Both the position numbers and the translations under genes were made by a program. 64,000 nt of DNA from Arthrobacter sp. 18067 (lineage in GTDB: Bacteria > Actinomycetota > Actinomycetes > Actinomycetales > Micrococcaceae): contig NZ_CACSJJ010000006.1 of the NCBI RefSeq assembly GCF_902706295.1, forward strand, positions 145,511 through 209,510, given 5' to 3'. The stretch's first letter is position 1, and each line of letters begins with the position of its first letter. The notes under the pieces are model-generated. The model was not told the DNA's origin. It was given only the letters and a program-made list of their open reading frames with translations, and searched no databases. This document shows positions 17,200 to 25,682 of this stretch, piece by piece.

Positions 17200-17994
17200 C
17201 TAGCCGGTTATCCGGTCCAGGTCGATGCCGGTGAGGACGGTGGCTGGATGCGGACCCCGCGCCAGAAGCTCCGTTGTCCACTCCGGTGACCATGGCCCGC
17301 GGGTGCCTACCAGGATGATGTTGCCCGGGTAACGGCCTGCGAACATTCCCGTTTCAGCGAAGGCGGCGACGTCAGGCATGGCTTTGCGCATGGCTGCCAC
17401 CTGGCTGCGTACCAGTGTCAGCGCAGGTTCATCGCCGACGTTGATGATCAACACCCCGTGGGGCTGCAGCCGCGCCGCGGCTTCTTCGTAGAACTCCTTG
17501 CAGGCAATGTGGGCCGGGGCATCAGGCCCGGAGAAGATATCGAGAATCACGACGTCGAACCGCACCTGGACGGGAAGCTCCGCCAAGGCATCGCGTGCGT
17601 CGCCGATGTGGTTGTGCAGTGTGGTGCCCGCAGGCATGGGCAGCTTTTGGAGCACGAAGTCCAGGAGCTCGCGTTCGAGTTCAACCGCGTACTGTTCAGA
17701 ACCCGGGCGAGTGGCCTCGATGTAGCGGGCAAGAGTGAGCGCGCCTGCGCCCAAATGCAGGGCTGTGATGGGTGTTGCTGGTTCAGCGGCCAGGTCCACC
17801 ACATGGCCGATTCTCCGCAGGTACTCGTAGAAGATCTCAGTTGGTTCCGCGAGATTCACGTGTGATTGCTCGGCGCCGCCGATGCTGAGGACGAAGCTGC
17901 CCTCAATGAGGGAGTCAGGTTCGATGGTGGCGTGCTGCCCCGTTGTGCGGAGGAAGCGCGTGGCGTAGTGCTGGCCGGAGCCTGTGGGATTCAG
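17200..17994 (-). CDS. Spermidine-synthase-like protein, apparent CTG start
   Basis: A 264-residue protein with the polyamine-synthase-type Rossmann fold: HLGAGALTLARY (SAM-site glycine loop), YAVELERELLDFV, GDARDAL and VVILDIFSG. The N-terminal beta part (ATIEPDSLIEGSF, then AEQSHVNLAEP) belongs to the family, but no ATG, GTG or TTG occurs in frame between the upstream stop (18045-18043) and a GTG at 17859 that would cut off about 45 conserved residues. A CTG at 17994 is preceded by AAGGA at a six-base gap and overlaps the aminotransferase stop as CTGA, which mimics the usual ATGA coupling. If CTG is not used, the protein is N-terminally truncated. True polyamine synthase activity is uncertain. 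Confidence 0.78.
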   Translation of the reverse strand: MNPTGSGQHYATRFLRTTGQHATIEPDSLIEGSFVLSIGGAEQSHVNLAEPTEIFYEYLRRIGHVVDLAAEPATPITALHLGAGALTLARYIEATRPGSEQYAVELERELLDFVLQKLPMPAGTTLHNHIGDARDALAELPVQVRFDVVILDIFSGPDAPAHIACKEFYEEAAARLQPHGVLIINVGDEPALTLVRSQVAAMRKAMPDVAAFAETGMFAGRYPGNIILVGTRGPWSPEWTTELLARGPHPATVLTGIDLDRITG

Positions 17995-19256
17995 AGCCGG
18001 TCCTTGAGCGTGGCCAGGCGGCTGGCAGCTTCTTCCAGGACATCAGTCTTCTTGCAGAAGGCAAACCGGAGCAAACTCCGCGTCCGCTCAGCTCCTTCCG
18101 GGTGGCAGAAAACGGGAACGGGAATGGCTGCCACGCCAACGAGTCCGGGGAGGCGTCGTGCAAGGTCCACGGAATCGCGGATGCCCAGCGGCGCTGTGTC
18201 CACGTTGATGAAGTAGGTGCCGCTGGGGGTGTAGACGTCGAACCCTGCTGCGCGCAGCCCTTCGGCCAGGATGTCGCGTTTGTGTTGGAGCGTCGTGGCG
18301 ATGCCTGTGTAGAACTCATCGGGAAGGCCGAGGCCAACGGCAATGGCACTCTGGAAGGGTGTACCGGAGCTGTAGGTCAGGAATTGCTTCACGGTCCGCA
18401 CAGCTGATACCAGGTGTTCGGGTCCGCTGAGCCAGCCTATTTTCCAGCCCGTGAAGGAGAAGGTCTTTCCGGCGGAGGAGATGGTGATGGTCCGCTCCGC
18501 TGCTCCTGGCAGGGAGGTAATCGGGATGTGGGCCACGCCAAAGGTCAGGTGCTCGTAGACTTCATCGCTGACAATGATGGCGTCGTATTTGGCGGCAAGT
18601 TCCACGATCCTTGACAGGACGCTTTCGGGGAAAACGGCGCCTGTGGGGTTATGCGGATTGTTCAGCAAGACGATTTTGGTGCGGCTGCTGAAGGCATTTT
18701 CAAGTGCCGGCAGATCGGGAAGGAAGTCCGGGGCCAGAAGGGGAGCGGTGACGTGGGTGGCGCCTGCCATGCCGATGATGGCCCCGTAGGAGTCGTAGAA
18801 GGGTTCAAAGGTCAGTACTTCGTCGCCGGGCTGGACGAAGGCAAGCAGAGTGGCGGCGATCGCTTCTGTCGCGCCGGTGGTGACCAGGACTTCAGTGTCC
18901 GGATCCGGGGCCAGCCCGTAGAAGCGCTGCTGGTGTGCCGCGATGGCTTCCCTGAGGGCGGGAACGCCTTTGCCCGGTGCGTATTGGTTTGCTCCCGATT
19001 CGATGGCAGTCTGGGCAGCCGCCTTGATCTCGGCGGGTCCGTCTTCATCAGGGAAACCTTGGCCGAGGTTGATGGCGCCGGTGGAGAGTGCCAGCGTGGT
19101 CATCTCTTCGAAGATGGTCACTCCCAGCCCTCCCTCGGGCGAGAGCAGGTTGGCTCCGATGGCGGCCCGTTGCCACGGTGCTGCGCCGGTGTCCGGGGTG
19201 GTGCCGGCGCTGATATCTAGGGAGGGGCTGCTGCCTGCGGATGCCATGTCAGCCAT
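17991..19256 (-). CDS. Class I/II PLP-dependent aminotransferase
   Basis: A 421-residue fold-type I aminotransferase. It has NLGQGFPD near the substrate site, NNPHNPTGAVF, the DEVYEHL aspartate that contacts the PLP nitrogen, and the PLP lysine in SSAGKTFSFTGWK (about residue 262). The group includes methionine- and kynurenine-type aminotransferases and actinobacterial DapC-like N-succinyldiaminopimelate enzymes; the sequence alone does not decide the substrate. The first 30 residues are Ser/Ala/Gly-rich and not conserved-looking. It probably shares a transcript with the spermidine-synthase-like gene after it. Confidence 0.85.
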   Translation of the reverse strand: MADMASAGSSPSLDISAGTTPDTGAAPWQRAAIGANLLSPEGGLGVTIFEEMTTLALSTGAINLGQGFPDEDGPAEIKAAAQTAIESGANQYAPGKGVPALREAIAAHQQRFYGLAPDPDTEVLVTTGATEAIAATLLAFVQPGDEVLTFEPFYDSYGAIIGMAGATHVTAPLLAPDFLPDLPALENAFSSRTKIVLLNNPHNPTGAVFPESVLSRIVELAAKYDAIIVSDEVYEHLTFGVAHIPITSLPGAAERTITISSAGKTFSFTGWKIGWLSGPEHLVSAVRTVKQFLTYSSGTPFQSAIAVGLGLPDEFYTGIATTLQHKRDILAEGLRAAGFDVYTPSGTYFINVDTAPLGIRDSVDLARRLPGLVGVAAIPVPVFCHPEGAERTRSLLRFAFCKKTDVLEEAASRLATLKDRL

Positions 19257-19279
19257 GGTATCCCGGTGAAGCTATGGGG

Positions 19280-19285
19280 TAGGTT
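19280..19285 (+). promoter_or_regulatory. -10 element of coaD, leaderless type
   Basis: TAGGTT is followed by six bases and the coaD ATG at 19292. No Shine-Dalgarno sequence fits in between, so the mRNA is likely to begin at or next to the ATG. Confidence 0.45.
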
Positions 19286-19291
19286 CGTCTC

Positions 19292-19792
19292 ATGAGACGC
19301 GCGGTTTGCCCTGGATCCTTTGACCCTATCCACAACGGACATCTCGAAGTCATTGCGCGGGCCGCGGGCTTGTTCGACGAAGTCATTGTGGCCGTGTCCA
19401 CCAATTACGCCAAGAAGTACCGGTTCAGCCTCGAAGACCGGATGGAGATGGCCCGCGAAACGCTGGCATCGCTTCGAGGGATAATCGTCGAGCCGATGGG
19501 TGAAGGACTGTTGGCGGAATACTGCCGTCACAGGGGCATCTCGGCCATCGTCAAAGGCCTCCGTTCGTCCTCTGACTTCGACTACGAATTGCCGATGGCC
19601 ACGATGAACCGCCAGCTGGCCGGAGTGGAGACAGTGTTCCTCCCGGCGGAAGCACACTACGTCCACCTGTCCTCCACGCTCATCAAAGAGGTCAACGTGC
19701 TGGGAGGGGATATCTCTGATTTTGTCCCCAAATCCGTGCTTAAGCGGCTGCTCGCGGGCGAGCCTGCAACGGAACACCCGCGCAAAGGGTAG
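19292..19792 (+). CDS. coaD: Phosphopantetheine adenylyltransferase
   Basis: CoaD adenylates 4'-phosphopantetheine to dephospho-CoA, the penultimate step of CoA synthesis. The 166-residue protein starts almost directly with the nucleotidyltransferase motif GSFDPIHNGHLE and has the usual LRSSSDFDYELPMATMN region and the C-terminal STLIKEV. Its length is normal. The -10 element six bases before the ATG suggests leaderless translation. Confidence 0.95.
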   Translation: MRRAVCPGSFDPIHNGHLEVIARAAGLFDEVIVAVSTNYAKKYRFSLEDRMEMARETLASLRGIIVEPMGEGLLAEYCRHRGISAIVKGLRSSSDFDYELPMATMNRQLAGVETVFLPAEAHYVHLSSTLIKEVNVLGGDISDFVPKSVLKRLLAGEPATEHPRKG

Positions 19793-19870
19793 TCTTGATG
19801 GGTACCTCGCGCCCTTATGCGGAGTGCCCCAAGCTGAAACCACGTGCATTTGCGCGCGCCCGGCGTCGGT

Positions 19871-19900
19871 TTGAGTCCTCAAGCGTGATCAGGCTAAGAT
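19871..19900 (+). promoter_or_regulatory. Promoter of the DUF177-rpmF-rnc-mutM operon
   Basis: TTGAGT (19871-19876), an 18-base spacer and TAAGAT (19895-19900) give a good promoter. The expected start near 19907 leaves a leader of about 27 bases before the proposed ATT start at 19934. Confidence 0.6.
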
Positions 19901-19933
19901 GGTACGTCGGTCATATGTTCTACAGGAGTTCTC

Positions 19934-20485
19934 ATTAAGCGAGATGCAAGTTCGCCCTTGGCGCTGGTAGTCAAGGACCTTGGACGTAGTCCAGGGACCA
20001 TGCGGACACTCAACGAGCATGTACCTGCGCCAAGTGACCTTGGTGTGGCGCTCATTGGCGTAAAGGAAGGCTCGGATGTCGAGCTGGATCTTCGTCTTGA
20101 GGCCGTACACGAAGGAATTCTGGTATCCGGAACCGTAGACGTCGAAGTAACTGGCGAATGCGGTCGATGCCTGGATCCCCTTGCGTATGACCTTGAGGTC
20201 AATGTGCAAGAACTTTTCTTCTACGAAGGCTTTGAGCTTTCGGGCGAAGAAGACGATGAAGAGCAACGTCGAGTCGAGTACGATCTAATCGATCTTGAGC
20301 CGGTGTTGCGGGACGCAGTTGTCACTATGCTGCCGTTCCAGCCGGTGTGCCGGGAAGACTGCCAGGGTCTGTGTTCCGAATGCGGAGCGCGCCTGGAAGA
20401 CGAGCCGGGGCACCACCACGAGGTCATTGACCCTCGCTGGGCTGCCCTAGCTGATCTGGCTAAGACTGACCGGCAAACCGATTAG
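19934..20485 (+). CDS. DUF177 (YceD-like) protein, apparent ATT start
   Basis: A protein of the DUF177/YceD family, which in many bacteria lies directly before rpmF and has been linked to ribosomal RNA biology in plants and bacteria. It has the metal-like cysteine pattern ECGRCL and CREDCQGLCSECG and a DLEPVLRDAV segment. The reading frame opens at 19898, and its only ordinary start is TTG 19958, which lacks a Shine-Dalgarno sequence. An ATT at 19934 follows AGGAG by five bases, the best initiation context, and gives 183 residues starting with KRDASSPLALVV. A seven-residue ORF (19915-19938) overlaps that ATT. Confidence 0.82.
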   Translation: MKRDASSPLALVVKDLGRSPGTMRTLNEHVPAPSDLGVALIGVKEGSDVELDLRLEAVHEGILVSGTVDVEVTGECGRCLDPLAYDLEVNVQELFFYEGFELSGEEDDEEQRRVEYDLIDLEPVLRDAVVTMLPFQPVCREDCQGLCSECGARLEDEPGHHHEVIDPRWAALADLAKTDRQTD

Positions 20486-20518
20486 TAAGTGTTCGTCTAA
20501 GAGAGAAATGAGATAGCC

Positions 20519-20722
20519 GTGGCTGTTCCCAAGCGGAAAATGTCTCGCGCAAATACACGCGCCCGCCGTGCCCAGTGGAAGGCAACTGCCCCCAACTTGG
20601 TCAAGACCATCGAAAACGGTCAGGTTACCTACAGCCTGCCGCACCAGGCAAAGGTCGTTACTGACTCTGCCGGCACCGCGCTGTTCCTTGAATACAAGGG
20701 CCGCAAGGTCGCAGACGCCTAA
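20519..20722 (+). CDS. rpmF: 50S ribosomal protein L32
   Basis: A 67-residue L32 that begins [16 protein letters not shown] after a GTG start. No cysteine is present, so this is the zinc-independent form; organisms of this kind sometimes carry a second, cysteine-containing L32 elsewhere. It lies between DUF177 and rnc, the arrangement seen widely in bacteria, and shares the promoter at 19871-19900. Confidence 0.95.
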   Translation: MAVPKRKMSRANTRARRAQWKATAPNLVKTIENGQVTYSLPHQAKVVTDSAGTALFLEYKGRKVADA

Positions 20723-20745
20723 TCTGCCGTACAGGCTGACTAAGG

Positions 20746-21456
20746 ATGTCTTCAACTGAAGAGCTTCTGAAGCGTCTCGGTGTCTCGATTGACACCGAGA
20801 CGCTTCGTCTTGCTCTGACACATCGCTCATACGCGTATGAGAATGGCGGGATTCCCACCAACGAGCGCCTCGAGTTCCTCGGCGACTCAATCCTGGGATT
20901 CTCCGTCACCGATTCTCTCTACCGTGAGAACCCCACGCTGCCCGAAGGTGAGCTCGCCAAGCGGCGCTCCGCCGTCGTCAGCACGCGTGCGCTGGCCGGG
21001 ATCGGCCGCGAAATCGGCGTTGGCGAGTTCATCTATCTCGGGCAAGGCGAGAAGCTGACCGACGGTAAGAACAAAGCCTCCATCCTGGCCGACACCATGG
21101 AAGCCTTGATCGGCGCCACGTACCTGTCGAACGACATGGAAACCGCACGCCAATTGGTCATGCGCCTGGTGGGTCCGCTCCTCAAGGACGCCGGCGCCCT
21201 TGGCGCAGGGACCGACTGGAAGACGAGCATCCAGGAACTCACTGCCAGCCGGCAACTTGGTGCCATCCACTACGCAGTGGAAGGTTCGGGGCCGGACCAT
21301 GCCCGCACTTTTGAGGCAGTACTGAACATCGGCGGCACTCCTTACGGCCGCGGTTCAGGCCATTCCAAAAAGGAAGCGGAACAGGAAGCAGCCGCTGATG
21401 CCTGGCGCGCCTTGACCGCCTTGGACCCGACGCCTGCCGGTCCTGCGTCTGCCTGA
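20746..21456 (+). CDS. rnc: Ribonuclease III
   Basis: A 236-residue double-strand-specific endoribonuclease that processes rRNA precursors. The signature [15 protein letters not shown] supplies the first acidic metal ligands and [12 protein letters not shown] the second set. A dsRNA-binding domain follows near residues 160-225 ([15 protein letters not shown] and later [14 protein letters not shown]). It is 23 bases downstream of rpmF and 6 bases upstream of mutM. Confidence 0.95.
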   Translation: MSSTEELLKRLGVSIDTETLRLALTHRSYAYENGGIPTNERLEFLGDSILGFSVTDSLYRENPTLPEGELAKRRSAVVSTRALAGIGREIGVGEFIYLGQGEKLTDGKNKASILADTMEALIGATYLSNDMETARQLVMRLVGPLLKDAGALGAGTDWKTSIQELTASRQLGAIHYAVEGSGPDHARTFEAVLNIGGTPYGRGSGHSKKEAEQEAAADAWRALTALDPTPAGPASA

Positions 21457-21462
21457 ACACCC

Positions 21463-22422
21463 ATGCCTGAGCTTCCCGAAGTAGAGGTAGTGCGTCGCGG
21501 CCTCGCCCGTTGGGTCCGTGGACGTTCCATCACCGGCGTCGAGGTCATCGATCCACGCTCCATCCGACGACATGCCCTCGGCACGGAAGACTTCATCGGG
21601 AACCTTGAGCACGCCACTGTGCTGGACGTCGTTCGCCGGGGAAAGTTCCTTTGGATGCCCCTGGCCATGAACACTCCGCACGATGCCACACCCGAAGACC
21701 TCCCCAAAGTGGCGCTGATGGCGCATCTGGGAATGAGCGGCCAACTGCTGATGCAGGACCCGGCCGTACCGGACGAAAAGCACCTCAAGGTCAGGATCAA
21801 GCTCAGCCCGGTGGAAAGCATGCCGGAGCAGTTGCGGTTCGTGGATCAAAGGATTTTTGGCGGCCTGTTCGTGACGGCACTGGTACCGACGTCCGACGGC
21901 GGCCCCGGCGGCTTGGGCGAAACGCCCTTGCCCGAGATCGCGGAAGAAGCATCCCACATTGCCCGGGATCCGCTTGACCCGTACTTTTCGTTCGACGCGT
22001 TCTATCGAAAGATCAAGAACCGCAAAACAGGCATCAAGAGGGCGCTGCTGGACCAGTCCGTCATATCGGGCATTGGCAACATATATGCCGATGAAGCTTT
22101 GTGGCGCGCCCGCCTCCACTACGCCAGGGCAACGGACACGATGCGCCGTGCCGATGCCGAGCGGCTGGTAGAGGCCGTGAAGGACGTGATGAACGCCGCG
22201 TTGGCTGCAGGCGGGACAAGTTTCGATTCCCTCTATGTCAATGTCAACGGCGATTCCGGTTACTTCGCCCGGTCGCTCAATGCCTATGGGCGTGCTGGCG
22301 AATTGTGCGGCCGCTGCGAGGCAATCGGCCTGCACAGCATCATGAAGAGGGAACAGTTCATGAACCGTTCCTCCTATACTTGCCCGGTGTGCCAACCCCG
22401 ACCACGGAACGGACGTTGGTAG
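21463..22422 (+). CDS. mutM: Formamidopyrimidine-DNA glycosylase
   Basis: A bifunctional glycosylase/AP lyase that removes 8-oxoguanine and formamidopyrimidines. The N terminus is [13 protein letters not shown], so the catalytic proline follows the removed Met. A helix-two-turn-helix region includes [13 protein letters not shown]. The C-terminal zinc finger has four cysteines, in CGRC and CPVC. The 319-residue length is a little above average because of a Gly-rich insert near [12 protein letters not shown]. It is the last gene of the rnc operon. Confidence 0.95.
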   Translation: MPELPEVEVVRRGLARWVRGRSITGVEVIDPRSIRRHALGTEDFIGNLEHATVLDVVRRGKFLWMPLAMNTPHDATPEDLPKVALMAHLGMSGQLLMQDPAVPDEKHLKVRIKLSPVESMPEQLRFVDQRIFGGLFVTALVPTSDGGPGGLGETPLPEIAEEASHIARDPLDPYFSFDAFYRKIKNRKTGIKRALLDQSVISGIGNIYADEALWRARLHYARATDTMRRADAERLVEAVKDVMNAALAAGGTSFDSLYVNVNGDSGYFARSLNAYGRAGELCGRCEAIGLHSIMKREQFMNRSSYTCPVCQPRPRNGRW

Positions 22423-22468
22423 CGCCAAAACTGTTCCGGAATCGGGATCACAATGGCAGACTGTCCCC

Positions 22469-22600
22469 ATGAACAGCTTGGCGCTTCGAATCGCCATCGC
22501 AAAGGTCAACGCCACCACAATGTGGGTGGCGTCATTTCTACCTGCAGCCGTTTTTGAATCCAGGGGCAACCGACCTCTTCGCAGCCCAGGTATGCCATGA
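22469..22600 (+). CDS. Possible 43-codon ORF coupled to next gene
   Basis: An ATG at 22469 opens a 43-residue frame that starts MNSLALRIAIAKV and has a mildly hydrophobic stretch. Its TGA (22598-22600) overlaps the ATG of the next gene (22597) as ATGA, a pattern of coupled genes in this window. There is no Shine-Dalgarno sequence and I recognise no homologue, so it may be chance. Confidence 0.15.
   Translation: MNSLALRIAIAKVNATTMWVASFLPAAVFESRGNRPLRSPGMP
22509..22532 (+). terminator. Hairpin after mutM, possible weak terminator
   Basis: ACGCCACC (22509-22516) pairs with GGTGGCGT (22525-22532) over an eight-base loop. The following bases are only moderately T-rich (CATTTCT), so termination is uncertain; the hairpin also falls inside a small ORF. 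Confidence 0.4.
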
Positions 22601-23304
22601 TGGCGCGGCGGCTCGTCATAGCTGGTCTTTGCCTTGCTGTGCTGATCGCCGCCGTGGCCATTGTGCTCGACCAAATGGCAAAGCCAGGATCCACATCCGC
22701 GCAGAGCCCGTCGTCGTCCAGTTCAAGCCCCGGCGTTGGTGGTAGTTCCACCGGTGCCGGCACGCCCACGCCCGGAAGTACGGCGTCGGACGTTGCGAAC
22801 AGCGGAACCGAGGGCAGCGGCAGCGGGAGCGGCGGCACCGAAGGTAATGCCGGCGCGCCCACCCCAAAGCCCCTCGAGGTCCTGCCGCCAGTAACCGCTA
22901 CTCCTACTGGATTGCCCGAACCGACCACGCCGGAACCTCTTATTACCGGGGCGCTCCCGGCACCTGGCAGCGCGGACGGTGTACTGGTGGACGGTTGGCC
23001 GGATGGAGTCCTTTCGCTGCCATCCGGGACCACCATCGGGTCCACGTCTGTTTCAACATCCGGCAACATCCTCCAACTGACAGCGGACGGCATCATTGCC
23101 AAGCCGCGGGCCGAGGTCCTGGATTCCTTCCGCCAATCGCTGGTCTCCCACGGCTTCTGGTCCGAGGAAGCCCCGGCGACGGACGGTGCCGTGGCCGCAC
23201 GCTTCGTCAGAGGCACAGACACGGTGACTGTTTCTGTGTCGACGACGGGGACAGGAAGCTCACGCTTCCAGCTGTTGGGCAGCCTGCACACAACGGCGGA
23301 GTAG
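22597..23304 (+). CDS. Membrane-anchored protein of unknown function
   Basis: A 235-residue protein with one N-terminal transmembrane segment (IAGLCLAVLIAAVAIVL), no lipobox and no clear cleavage site, so it is probably anchored with the rest outside. Residues 30-100 form a Ser/Gly/Pro/Thr-rich linker. The last 110 residues are a compact domain (DGVLSLPSGTTIGS, then LDSFRQSLVSHGFW) that I cannot assign. It is followed after eight bases by an MFS transporter and may be part of one export or surface unit with that and the TolB-like protein. Confidence 0.65.
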   Translation: MMARRLVIAGLCLAVLIAAVAIVLDQMAKPGSTSAQSPSSSSSSPGVGGSSTGAGTPTPGSTASDVANSGTEGSGSGSGGTEGNAGAPTPKPLEVLPPVTATPTGLPEPTTPEPLITGALPAPGSADGVLVDGWPDGVLSLPSGTTIGSTSVSTSGNILQLTADGIIAKPRAEVLDSFRQSLVSHGFWSEEAPATDGAVAARFVRGTDTVTVSVSTTGTGSSRFQLLGSLHTTAE

Positions 23305-23312
23305 GGGAATCC

Positions 23313-24614
23313 ATGTACATTTCGCTCTCAGATCGCAGCGGCGGTAAACGGGACAAATCACAGGGCAACGGAACGGCACTGAAAGCAGAGGTGCCGTTCC
23401 GTTTGTCTCCGGTAATCCTGTGGTTGGGCATCGTGAGCATGGTGACGGATGTTTCCTCTGAATCCGTCACGGCAGTACTTCCCTTGTATGTGACGGGGTT
23501 CCTCGGACTGTCAACCATCGCCTTTGGCTTTATTGACGGCATCAACCAGGGCGCCAGCGCGATCGTCAGGATCGCGGCCGGTTGGGCAGCCGATCGCAGC
23601 GGCCATCCAAAGCGGATAGCTTTGGCCGGCTACGGCTTGTCGATGCTTGCCAGGGTTGGTTTCCTGTTCGCTGGAGGGTTCTGGGCTATCGCGGCCATTG
23701 TGACCGGCGACCGGATTGGCAAAGGCATTCGCACGGCTCCCAGGGACGCGCTGATCTCGGTGTCCGCCCAACCCGAACATTTGGCCCGGTCCTTCGGCGT
23801 TCACAGAATGCTGGACAATATTGGGGCCGCAGCCGGGCCGCTCATCGCGTTCTTTGTCCTCTTGATGATTCCCAACGGTTTCAGCACCGTTTTTGTGGTG
23901 TCTCTCGCCTTCGCAGTGATCGGGGTTGCCGTCCTCGCCTTGGTTGTTCCGGATATCAGTGCCCATGGCCTGAAAAGCGCTGACGGGCGGGAGGGCAGGC
24001 GGCTCTTCGCCTTCTCGTGGAGCCATTTGAAGGAACCTGGGCTCGGTAAACTTCTGATCGCTGCCGGCCTTTTGGGTCTGGTGACCATCGGTGACGGCTT
24101 CATTTACCTGGTGCTGCAAGCCAGGGACTCGTTCGCCGTCCAATGGTTTCCGTTGTTGTTCGTAGGCACCAATGTGGTCTTCCTGGCTCTCGCGATTCCG
24201 TTGGGGCGGCTGGCTGACCGGGTAGGCAAGGTGCCTGTATTCGTCGGCGGACACATCGCGTTGCTCGCTACTTATCTCCTCGCCGCCGCACCCTTTGGAG
24301 GGCTGTGGGGAACCTTGGGCTGCTTGGTCCTGCTGGGAGCGTTCTACGCGGCGACCGATGGGGTACTGGCCGCCTTGGCCAGCCAACTCACACCGGCAGG
24401 CAAACTTGCCACCGGCATTGCGTCGGCACAAACGGTGGTGGCGCTGAGCAGGATGACCGCTTCTGCGGGCTTTGGAGTGCTCTGGTATGCCGTGGGCGCA
24501 CCAACGGCCATGGTGGTGGCAGGCGGCTTGCTGGCTTGTGCAGTGGTGGCTGTCGTCTTTGTACTGAGAAGTGCCACGCCCCGAGTTGGCGCGGACACAG
24601 GCGGCCGCACATGA
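23313..24614 (+). CDS. MFS transporter
   Basis: A 433-residue integral membrane protein with about 11-12 hydrophobic segments. It shows the MFS loop motif between the second and third segments (AADRSGHPKRIALAGYG) and a second copy (GRLADRVGKVPVFVGG) at mid-protein, the normal internal duplication. GKGIRTAPRDALIS resembles a subgroup of bacterial MFS proteins of unknown substrate. The start at ATG 23313 has GGGGA four bases upstream and gives a cytoplasmic leader of about 30 polar residues. Its stop overlaps a possible start of the next gene (ATGA at 24611). Confidence 0.85.
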   Translation: MYISLSDRSGGKRDKSQGNGTALKAEVPFRLSPVILWLGIVSMVTDVSSESVTAVLPLYVTGFLGLSTIAFGFIDGINQGASAIVRIAAGWAADRSGHPKRIALAGYGLSMLARVGFLFAGGFWAIAAIVTGDRIGKGIRTAPRDALISVSAQPEHLARSFGVHRMLDNIGAAAGPLIAFFVLLMIPNGFSTVFVVSLAFAVIGVAVLALVVPDISAHGLKSADGREGRRLFAFSWSHLKEPGLGKLLIAAGLLGLVTIGDGFIYLVLQARDSFAVQWFPLLFVGTNVVFLALAIPLGRLADRVGKVPVFVGGHIALLATYLLAAAPFGGLWGTLGCLVLLGAFYAATDGVLAALASQLTPAGKLATGIASAQTVVALSRMTASAGFGVLWYAVGAPTAMVVAGGLLACAVVAVVFVLRSATPRVGADTGGRT

Positions 24615-24637
24615 GCGGAACGCTGACCGGAGGAAAG

Positions 24638-25639
24638 ATGCGATGGGGCATTCTCCTCACTGTCACCGTACTTGTCCTGGTGGGGGCAGGCATCTACGCC
24701 TTTGGCGCTTACCAGCGTTTTGAAGAGAGCCGGACCGCAGCATCATCCGTGGGTGTCACGGCGGGCCAGCCGCTTCCGAATGCTCCCTTCGTCCTTTTTC
24801 GGAACACGGCATCGGGCCAGGGTTATGGCAACGCGGCAACAGTCCCGCTCACCGCTCCGGGCGGTTCACGGGCGGTGAGTGAACAGGAGTGCGACCGCGT
24901 CTATGGAACAGCCGAAACCGTGGTGTGCCTCAAGACAAACCGAGGCCTGGTGACCTCGTTCGAAGCGGCCGTCCTGAACCGCGACTGGCAGGTGCAACGC
25001 TCGTGGCCGGTCCCTGGTATTCCGAGCAGGACAAGGGTAAGTGCTGACGGCTCCATGATCGCCACGACCGTCTTTGTCACCGGCCACTCCTATGCGACAG
25101 CGGGTTTTTCCACGGCCACCGAGATCAGCCTGCCGGGCGGGAGCTCAGGGAACCTTGAGGACTTCGCGCTGATGGTGAACGGTGAGCGATTGGTGGCAAC
25201 GGACAGGAACATCTGGGGGGTGACCTTCGCCCCGGGCGAGAGTGACCTCTTCTATGCCACCGCTGCATCGTCGGGTCGCATCTGGCTGGTCCGGGGGAGT
25301 CTGTCCGCCAAGACCCTCACTGCCATCCACGACAACGTGGAATGCCCATCGATCTCGCCTGACGGCACGCGGATCGCCTACAAGAAGAACGACGGCGGAG
25401 CACTGGCTGCCCATTGGAAAGTCGCTGTGCTTGACCTCGCGACCGGACAGGAGACGGTCCTTTCCGAGAAGCGCAGCGTGGATGACCAGATCGAATGGCT
25501 GGACAACCAAAACCTTCTCTACGGTTTGGCAGATGAGGCTGTGGAAGGGGACAGCAACATCTGGCAGCTGGGCACCACTCCGGGTTCCCAGCCGGTTATG
25601 TTCATTGCCCATGCGTGGTCACCCAGCGTTGTCCGCTGA
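24638..25639 (+). CDS. TolB-like beta-propeller protein, anchored
   Basis: A 333-residue protein with an N-terminal signal anchor (ILLTVTVLVLVGAGIYAF) and an extracytoplasmic domain with WD40/TolB-like strands, such as CPSISPDGTRIAYKK and IEWLDNQNLLYGL. Such propellers usually bind other proteins. ATG 24638 is chosen since GGAGGA lies just before it; ATG 24611 overlaps the MFS stop and would add nine residues. The gene ends 43 bases from the convergent giant secreted protein, so any link to it is positional. Confidence 0.7.
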   Translation: MRWGILLTVTVLVLVGAGIYAFGAYQRFEESRTAASSVGVTAGQPLPNAPFVLFRNTASGQGYGNAATVPLTAPGGSRAVSEQECDRVYGTAETVVCLKTNRGLVTSFEAAVLNRDWQVQRSWPVPGIPSRTRVSADGSMIATTVFVTGHSYATAGFSTATEISLPGGSSGNLEDFALMVNGERLVATDRNIWGVTFAPGESDLFYATAASSGRIWLVRGSLSAKTLTAIHDNVECPSISPDGTRIAYKKNDGGALAAHWKVAVLDLATGQETVLSEKRSVDDQIEWLDNQNLLYGLADEAVEGDSNIWQLGTTPGSQPVMFIAHAWSPSVVR

Positions 25640-25682
25640 AAGTATTTGTCCGTTGAAGGCTGTTGCAGGCTGGCCGGTGGCC

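Noticed and set aside
19944..19970. ORF MQVRPWRW as an attenuation leader peptide
   Set aside because: It lies inside the DUF177 coding frame region with no ribosome binding site at the right distance, and no terminator hairpin follows.
22995..23312. MFS transporter extended to 22995
   Set aside because: The extension overlaps the preceding gene in another frame and has no membrane-protein character. ATG 23313 has a ribosome binding site.
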